A stretch of 64,000 nt of DNA. Source: Ehretia macrophylla (taxonomy: Eukaryota; Streptophyta; Magnoliopsida; Boraginales; Ehretiaceae). Location of the stretch: assembly GCA_037974665.1 (NCBI GenBank), contig CM075778.1, positions 10,343,001 through 10,407,000 on the forward strand, in the 5' to 3' direction. The notes under the pieces were generated by a model. That model had not been told where the DNA came from. It ran no database searches and saw only the letters and a list, made by a program, of their open reading frames with translations. Positions 57,126 to 64,000 of the stretch are shown here, piece by piece. The position numbers and the translations under genes are program-made. Every line of letters starts with the position of its first letter. The stretch's first letter is position 1.

Positions 57126-59621
57126 TTTTGCTAAGCTAAAAATCAATATAAGGATCCCTATTTTTTTAGGGGATCGGATAAGGGAATTCTTGGTTTTTGT
57201 TATCAATAACTACTCTGCATTTAGGGGATTTGGAGGTTTATGGGATTTGTGAGAGTTGTCCTAAGTAAGTGTTGTAAGTTTAAATAATTAATGTATATAG
57301 GGTCTATTTGGCCTAGTTATAAAATTTAGTTGTTAGGTTGAAGCGCTCAGCAGTAGAACTTTGACTAGAATTGTTGTTGAATAGAAGTCGTTAATTGTTT
57401 GGAGCATGTTGGACAATGTTGGGCTTTTAGAAATTTTAAAGGTAATGTTGAGTTTCCAAAAATATGAAAGAGTATTTTTTAGAAGGAAAATAAAAACAGC
57501 TTTTTGCATGATATAAAAACAGTTTCACAAAAGTATTTTTTGAAAACTCCAATTCAAAGCGTCTTCTTTTTTAGCTTTTCTTAACTTTGACTTTTACCTA
57601 AAAACTCTTTAAAAAATGGGCTAAACAGGTTAGTTTCACCTTTTAAACTCATATAAAGCATTTTTAACTATCTAAGACTAGGTCAAACCAAGCCTTAATC
57701 ATTTTCAGTCAGTAAGACCTAAGTTGTTATTCTTAAACACCTGAGAGGCTGGGATTCTATGTTTAGGGCGTAATAGGATGGTATTCCAAAACTACCAGTC
57801 AGAAGTTGAAACAAGTGTTTTGTAGGATAAAGTTCTATGTCATGAGAGGACAGTAGTAGCCACACCTTGAACTTATATGAGCCACACTTTCAGTCTTGCA
57901 CTGCTTGAGTGTCTATGCCCATGCTAGGGATATTAGGTCTTTAATAGAACATTATTGCAATGTCTAATAGTGATGGGAGACATGATTAATGAATAGTTTA
58001 TAAGTGAGTGTTATGAATTTAACTAAGAAATTAGATTAATCATTTTTTATCAGTGGAATTAACCCAAACAGTTACTTTTTCACTTGTAATAATAGTTGTT
58101 TGGTTTTTGACTTACTTAGAATATGATAGTTTTTGGTTAATATCTTGTTATAACATAAGTTAAAATAAAATAAATAAACGCATGCAGAAAGAAAAAACAC
58201 CGAGATTTAACGTGGTTCAACCGTGCGGTCTACGTCTTCGAGACCTCCCCTGGTCCAACAAACCTGTTTCATTAATAAATCACAAGTTACAATATCAATG
58301 GACTTACACAAGTACAGACTTCCTCTTGACTTTGACGCTTTGATGACGAACTCCTTAATGAACCTAGGTTTGGCGAGCTCCCCTCGACTTGCGACGTTCT
58401 CTCCCGAGAACTACAACTTCTTCTCCCGAAGAATGAATAGAACAATAACAAACTAAAAACTCTTTTTATCAAATATTAAAATAATAAACATAGCGGAAGC
58501 ATAAATAAGTTGTCTGTTTCACAGTCTGCTGCAGCAATACATGGATTATCAGATTCCCTCTGTTACTAACTTTTGTTGCAGCACATCGTCAATCTGCTGC
58601 AGCAAAACCTGACAACTCGAAAATATTCAAATAAATCCTCGTTTTCAGCTTTCTTTCTCCACGCTTTTCAGTCGTGTGAGGCCCTGTATATATGCTGAAT
58701 TAGTTGCCTAAATATCCACAAGGTAATTCGTGCTTGGGCCTTGAGTTGTATGCAAAGACTTTGTCTCCAAACAATTCTTTAAATAAGACAACATTCCTTT
58801 CTTGAAAAAGAAAACTTCAATCACCTTTAATGTAAATGTCAATTTGTCTTTTCAACTCTTTTATAAATATGGTAAACCTGTCAATCATAATTCTCCAAAC
58901 ATATATGCATAGACCATAATTAAATTCAGTCAAAGTATAATTTTGGCAAAACACGAACCAATTAATTTCACAGGTCTTGTTGCAGCAAGTGGTGCAACAA
59001 GAGGCGTAACAGAATATATGTTCAAATACACAACTGTATACAAAGTAATAATTTTAAAATGAACCTAATGTGATATTATATAATGTGAGTTTTTTATTAT
59101 CGAAAAAAAAAATCTATTGTAATGATTTTGTTTTTGAAATTAACATTTTAGGCTTAAAACGTAACATTTTTTTTGTTTACCAACGTGTGTTGTATGCAGA
59201 TTGTCCTAATTTTCCTAGACTATCTCATTCACTCCATAAAGTTAATTCAATTATTTGCTAAGAAAGATTTTCAACTTAATTTGGCATGAAGGTCTCGAGT
59301 GGCGGTGGTGGGTCGTCCTTGATGGGACAAGAGCAAGCTTCAGTAAGGAGTATTTATCTCCTACGAAAGTGGACATTTTTGCTGTCTTTTCTTGACTACT
59401 GTGTACAAAGGCAGGAGGAGTGCTGTGTATGAAAGCGTAGATTCGGCCACACATGCTTCTCTTTGCTCTATAGCTGCGCTGCAGCTCGGCTTTTGGACTG
59501 CTTTCTCGTCTCGTCTCGTCTCATGCATCTAGGCATTGGGATCCTGCTCCAAAATTCAACACGTCAAAACTGCTGTTCCATATGAATTAAAAAGTATCTT
59601 ATCCGGTTGTAATTTGAAATG
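57126..59621. other. Intergenic DNA, partly retroelement-like
   Basis: 58180-58460 has GAGATTTAACGTGGTTCAAC, a phrase common in plant LTR-element fossils. 58520-59010 has CTGCTGCAGCAA/GTTGCAGCA repeats. I cannot place element ends. No host gene supported. Confidence 0.4.
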
Positions 59622-59896
59622 GAGTTAATTACATGATTAGTCCTCATATTTGTCGTCTTTAATAAATTACTTATTTAATTTTGAAAGTGTTAATTTTTAG
59701 TCTCTTTTTTTTTGTCATTTAATTTTTAGTCTCTCATGTATGTTAATAGTGTTACAATTAATCCTTCGGCCTTTTTCATTTAAAAATCGATAATTTCTCA
59801 AGTGTTTTAACATTTCTGCAAATTGGGAATTTTGAACATCACTTGTAGGAATATTATTGTCAAATACATAAAGAAAGAAACAGTTAAGATTTAGGA

Positions 59897-59958
59897 ATAG
59901 CCTAATAGTAGATTATCCCCTTAGCAGTTGGAAAATTAGGATTCAAATCTCATGAAAG
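59897..59958 (+). repeat. tRNA-like SINE relic, copy 1
   Basis: AGCCTAATAGTAGATTATCC then GGATTCAAATCTCATG, with A-box and B-box spacing like a tRNA. About four-fifths identical to the copy at 60123. Confidence 0.5.
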
Positions 59959-60122
59959 TGGAGACAGGTAGGGATGGGAGGAAAAATAAAAACACACACA
60001 CACAAAGAAATTGACAATTTTTAGAGTATTATTAATCACATTTTCCATAGAAGGCTGATTTATAGGATTAGTATTCATTGTTCTCCTTTTTAAGTTAGTC
60101 ATCGAGAATCCGAGATTCAAAG

Positions 60123-60181
60123 TAGTCTAATGGTTAGTTATTCCTCTTGACAGTTGAAAAATTAAGATTCGAATCTCATAA
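60123..60181 (+). repeat. tRNA-like SINE relic, copy 2
   Basis: AGTCTAATGGTTAGTTATTC then AAGATTCGAATCTCATAAGG. The B box is nearly canonical. Confidence 0.5.
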
Positions 60182-61178
60182 GGGTAAAGGGTAAACAAAA
60201 CAAAAAAGGAAAAAAAAAGTTAGTCTTCATTATTCAAAAAGTGCAAATTAACTTTTAAGATTTACCCAAATATAGTTAAATTGGTCCTTTTATTCAAACA
60301 AAATAAACTCTAATATAAAACTTATAAAATGACATATCTACCCTTACATAACTTTCCATTAAAACAAAATAAACTCTAATAGAAAATTTATAAAATGATT
60401 TATTTACCCCTTACATAAATAATTGAAGAAATTCAATAGTAGTTAATCTAGTCCATAGTATTTTCAAAAAAATTCGAACTAATTTCGGCAGTTTTATTTT
60501 TTGCTTTTTTCATTTTTTTTGCCTCCAATGTATGTATGTGGATTCTTCTCTCTCTATAACTCATCTGGTGGAACCCGACTATCGGATTATCTGACGAAAC
60601 CTAATTACTATTTGGTAAACCCTCGGGTGCAACGGTACGCCCCCACACATGTACCAAATTAGTCAAGGGATAAACTTTAGAGCAGTAGGGAGTGTCAAAC
60701 CCGCAACTTCGCATAAACAATTTCACTTCTACTACCGCTGGACCTTGCCCTTGGGGGCCTTTCTCTGTATATGTATGCATGTGTGTATATATGTCTATTG
60801 GGTGTGTGCAATATGGGTGATTTTATGTGATGGGTGTATGTCAATTGATGGATGTGAAAAAAGAAGAGGCGGAAGTAAAAGGAGAATTGGGAAACAAAAA
60901 AAAAAAGGAAAAAAAGTATAAAAGAGGAAAAAGATAAATTTTGAAACTATTAAGGATTAAAATGACTAATATTGAATATTTTAATTTTATCCTTCAAAAA
61001 GTGGTCATATACTATGCACATGATTACATTTCCATTAATATTAATGTAGTTTAAAACGGAAGTGACCAATTTGGCTACATATGAGTAAATATTTGGACTA
61101 GTGTACACTTTTGAAACAATATTAGTGACTAATTTGAAAACAATGATAACAACGGGGACTAACCACATAATTGACCCT

Positions 61179-62562
61179 TTTGTATAATATAATAGTAGTG
61201 ACTGGAAAGCACAACTTTCGCTTTTCCGGGATGTCTCCTTATTGCATTTAGTGTAGTAAATAATTCGTAAAGAAAAGAAAATTGAAGCAAATAATGGCTT
61301 TTAGTGTTGAAAACGTAAATTTTATTGTTAAGGTAGAAAAATTCGTAGCGTCTAGCTGGGCTTAATTGGGCTGGGTCTTGCAAAAGAAATGCTGTGGGTT
61401 GAGCCCACATTAGCACTCCGACAATCAAATTAGTTTCTTTCTTGATGAAGAAGAAAGATCAGCTTGAAAAAAAGGGTATAGAATGTATGAGTTATCTTTT
61501 TCAGAGCGTGTGAGAGTGCTATTTATACGTTTATGAGAGATTCTGTTTTCTTTCTCCTATATAATTCTCTACGATTGCGTCAGAATTAGTTACAAAAACT
61601 TCTCCCGAAGTCTCTAGGATGTGCTCCTACTCCCAAGCCCTCGAATGTTTGGTGACTGTCACATCTCTAACCTCGGGCCTTGGGGTAGGTAGACCTCAGA
61701 CTGAGGTTGTCTGTGGGCCTCCCCTTATATTTCATTTCAAGGGTATTTTAGTAATTATGCCTGGGGTCAGGAATTTATCTCGTATCATTTATAATATTTT
61801 TATAAATTAAAATATCATAATATGAATGGCATTATCATATCTACATAGTTGATTTTATCAAGTGGATAAGTGTTTGGTTTAATCTTCTTCTTTTTTTTAA
61901 ATAACAAAAAAATACATTTGAAAAGTCTTTACAACTCATACTAAAGGTCAAAAGTTTGAAACGTATGACCTATTGTATGGTTTAATTAGCCCACAAATTG
62001 GTCTCAAAAAACATTGCCCTTAATTAATTCTGACCGAAATAAACTAGTTATTCATTTACGTCTTAAATGATCCACTGTTAAGCTAGCCCTTGGCTTATGT
62101 TTGATTTGATTTAGTTTAATGACTTTAGGTGAAAAAGGATCAATCATTGTAGTCTTTAGCATTACTAATTCAGTGACAGGCATACAAGAACTATCTATAT
62201 TAGGGAAACTGCTGAGAAAGCTGCAACAACAAACAGAAAAAGAAGAACTCACAAGTGGTTGTGCTCCAAAGTTAACTAAATACCCAAAGCGGCAAATGGG
62301 CAGTCAAAACCAGTAAGGCCTAAGCTTGATCTGCAGCCCACGGGACCGCCCTGATGGACCAAACTACCGGATTTGTAGCTTTTATTTGGACACATCAACT
62401 AAAATGCTGGTCCACGGATCACTGTCCAAGTAAAGATGCCCTCGTAATGTTGTTATGATTAAGATTTAATAACTGTAAAATGATAATACAATTATACCAA
62501 AATAATTTTGATAATTTACAACTGTAAGATTTCTTTCATAACCTTACTCGTTTTGCTAAGGT
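61179..62562. other. Intergenic DNA
   Basis: 61480-61760 is less AT-rich and has a TATTTATAC box (61522), possibly an LTR-like fragment. No gene supported. Confidence 0.4.
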
Positions 62563-62997
62563 TCCATTGGATTCAATGTTAGAAAAGACAATAAAGGAAA
62601 GAAAGAGATAAAGAGTTTTAATAAGGAAAATGATGATTATCTCTGGTTTAGATAGAAAAAAATTAAAAGGAAAAGGATCATAAAAGATTATATATTTTTT
62701 TCATGTAGATGGAGCGTAAATGAAAGACAGAGATAAATTTGATTAACGAGTAGATATATTTTAGTGAACAAAAGGCCACATAAATAAATAAAGAAAATTG
62801 GCATAATAGGTATTTCAAAAATTGTTATAATCCTTTGACCGCTTTTGATTCCAAATTGGAAGGATAAAAATTTGAAATATAAGGGAAACTGATCTAATTC
62901 GTCCCATCTTTTGTTAACACTCGCAAATCAAACAAGGGGTGGATTAATGCCTCCTTAACCCATCCTTTTCCCCCATTTTCCCAATCTAAACATAGTG
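62563..62997. mobile_element. Diverged relative of the MITE-like element at 26195-27690
   Basis: The right end reverse-complemented reads TATGTTTAGATTGGGAAAAT, then GGGTTAAGGAGGCATTAATC, matching the GTTTGGATTG..GGTTAAGGAGACATT order of the right end at 27690. Left end GGTTCCATTGGATTCAATG is only loosely alike. Purine-rich interior (AAAGGAAAGAAAGAG). Confidence 0.5.
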
Positions 62998-63811
62998 TGA
63001 GGCTCCCTAAAGTTATAAAGCAAAAAATGGGGAAATATTATTTTCTAGTGCGAAAATGAAGGGAAAATCTTATTTTCTTGGCATTTGAAAAAACTAAATA
63101 TCCATATTAAATATGATCTATTTGAAGGACTTCGTTTTTCAACTTTTTCGGATCTAAGAAAAATATTTTCCACAGTTTACTATTTTCTTGATCCAACAAA
63201 ACACTTTAAAAATCTATTTTTCCTTGGAAATGATTTTTCTCCATTTTCCATCTAACTAAATGTAGCCCAAGCTTACAATAATTGGCAAAACGTGTATAAG
63301 TTATTTTAACTCGTTTTTGGGTTTATTATGGATGTTTGGTGAAATAACATATATACTCACAAGGAGTTTGTTCATATAATTACCATACCTTGAGTTTCAA
63401 TTAATTTGACCAACGAATTTTGAGTATTTGATTTGTATACCTTTTTATGACCAAAAAAATTTGTATACCTTTTGCAGTGACTCACTTTTGACAGTTATAT
63501 GATTCCAAAAGATGATTAAGATTTAGATCAATCATATTTATTAGAAGTGGCCAATAAAATGGAACTGAAAAAATGTTGTAATAAAATTTTACTTCCACCA
63601 TCTCAAATCGCTTACCATTTCTCAAGAATAGATTACATTAATAAGAGCGTCACAACACCAAGAATTGGGTGAAATCGTCATATAAGACTTGTTGTGACAA
63701 AAATTTTCAAGTTCAAATCATGATAACGCCATTCGTTGTTTTCAGTCATGGAAGAGATCCAGCAATACAATTAGTTAAGAGTAAGCGCTTATTTGGTCAT
63801 GATGCTCAACT

Positions 63812-63842
<31 letters not shown>

Positions 63843-64000
63843 GTCAAAATTGTCATTGAACTAAGAAGAAATAACATTGTCCAATTCCTGCAGGACTCAC
63901 ATTCCGATGTACAAGGGTAGACAATTCTATGGGAAGGTTACTAAACCACATTAAGGGAAGGGAGTCTGTCCAAATCGCGCAAGTAACCCAATCTGCTACT
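62998..64000. other. Intergenic DNA to the window end
   Basis: AT-rich, with a CTT repeat at 63812-63836. No gene supported. Confidence 0.5.

Larger units (their letters stand above)
59622..61178. mobile_element. Probable Mutator-type non-autonomous element holding two SINE-like relics
   Basis: Left GGAGTTAATTACATGATTAG and reverse-complemented right GGGTCAATTATGTGGTTAGT match at about 18 of 25 positions, with further inner matches (TTTTGAAAGTG / TTTCAAAAGTG). The interior resembles that of 56118-57125 (TG-rich tract, then GAAAAAAG.AGA purine tract and TTAA.GATTAA). A 9-bp duplication is not convincing. Confidence 0.5.

Noticed and set aside
58180-59010. Possible LTR fragment with AGATTTAACGTGGTTCAA
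   Set aside because: Neither end nor a target duplication could be set, so it is kept only as a note in the intergenic entry.
62119-62316. 65-residue + strand ORF and its minus shadow
   Set aside because: Some protein-like look but no motif, neighbour exon or promoter signal.
1-64000. CRISPR arrays, operons, bacterial-type genes
   Set aside because: None seen; the window is plant nuclear DNA with spliced genes.
1-64000. Intact functional tRNA or rRNA genes
   Set aside because: Only degenerate tRNA-like relics were found; no complete cloverleaf with a usable anticodon.

Overview
The window is nuclear DNA from a flowering plant, most likely a eudicot. It is AT-rich and has long introns with GT-AG junctions. 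It carries three single-copy host genes of plant families, in long stretches of transposon-derived DNA. Codon-level similarity cannot fix the family; an asterid or similar woody eudicot would fit, but that is a guess.

Host genes, all on the + strand. (1) 16559-23923: TFIID subunit 12B (TAF12B/EER4 type), 8 coding exons, 668 residues, glutamine-rich N-terminus and a C-terminal histone fold. (2) 28245-30976: autophagy ubiquitin-like protein ATG12, 5 exons, 91 residues, ending in the conjugation glycine. (3) 36517-40351: an AINTEGUMENTA-like AP2 transcription factor closest to AIL1, 9 exons including a 9-nt microexon, 620 residues. They are unrelated in function (basal transcription, autophagy, meristem/organ growth) and look like ordinary neighbours, not a cluster.

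Layout. 1-2906: long terminal repeat of a Ty3/gypsy-type fossil on the minus strand, with a striking run of hairpins near its far end. 3000-4640: decayed hAT (DUF4371/ZMYM1-like) transposase. 4640-10380: AT-rich DNA with a 310-bp Tourist-like MITE. 10390-16354: a 6-kb Mutator-like element (MULE) with about 200-bp terminal inverted repeats, a decayed mudrA-like transposase and an opposite-strand GRF zinc-finger ORF; its right end lies about 205 bp before the TAF12B start codon. TAF12B follows, with an RTE-type LINE fossil in intron 5. 26195-27690: a MITE-like element split by an L1-type LINE 3' end. ATG12 follows, with a SINE in intron 2 bounded by perfect 17-bp target duplications. 31-36.3 kb: intergenic DNA with several two-copy tandem repeats. 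AIL1 follows. 41361-44291: PIF/Harbinger element holding a transposase fragment and an unrelated exon-like piece. 44494-45579 and 48175-48815: hAT elements with 8-bp duplications. 46225-46587, 56118-57125 and about 59622-61178: Mutator-type non-autonomous elements. 49175-52124: solo LTR related to the one at the left edge. 53751-54081: 331-bp nearly perfect foldback Tourist-like MITE. The rest is AT-rich intergenic DNA without a gene I can support.

No wholly new biological system was found. The most unusual host-gene observation is a tandem copy of the TAF12B exon 1 donor region, which creates an in-frame 18-nt exon-like unit with both splice sites. The next are the MULE end in the TAF12B promoter and the exon-like passenger in the Harbinger element. 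All calls are by eye; no search or alignment program was run.
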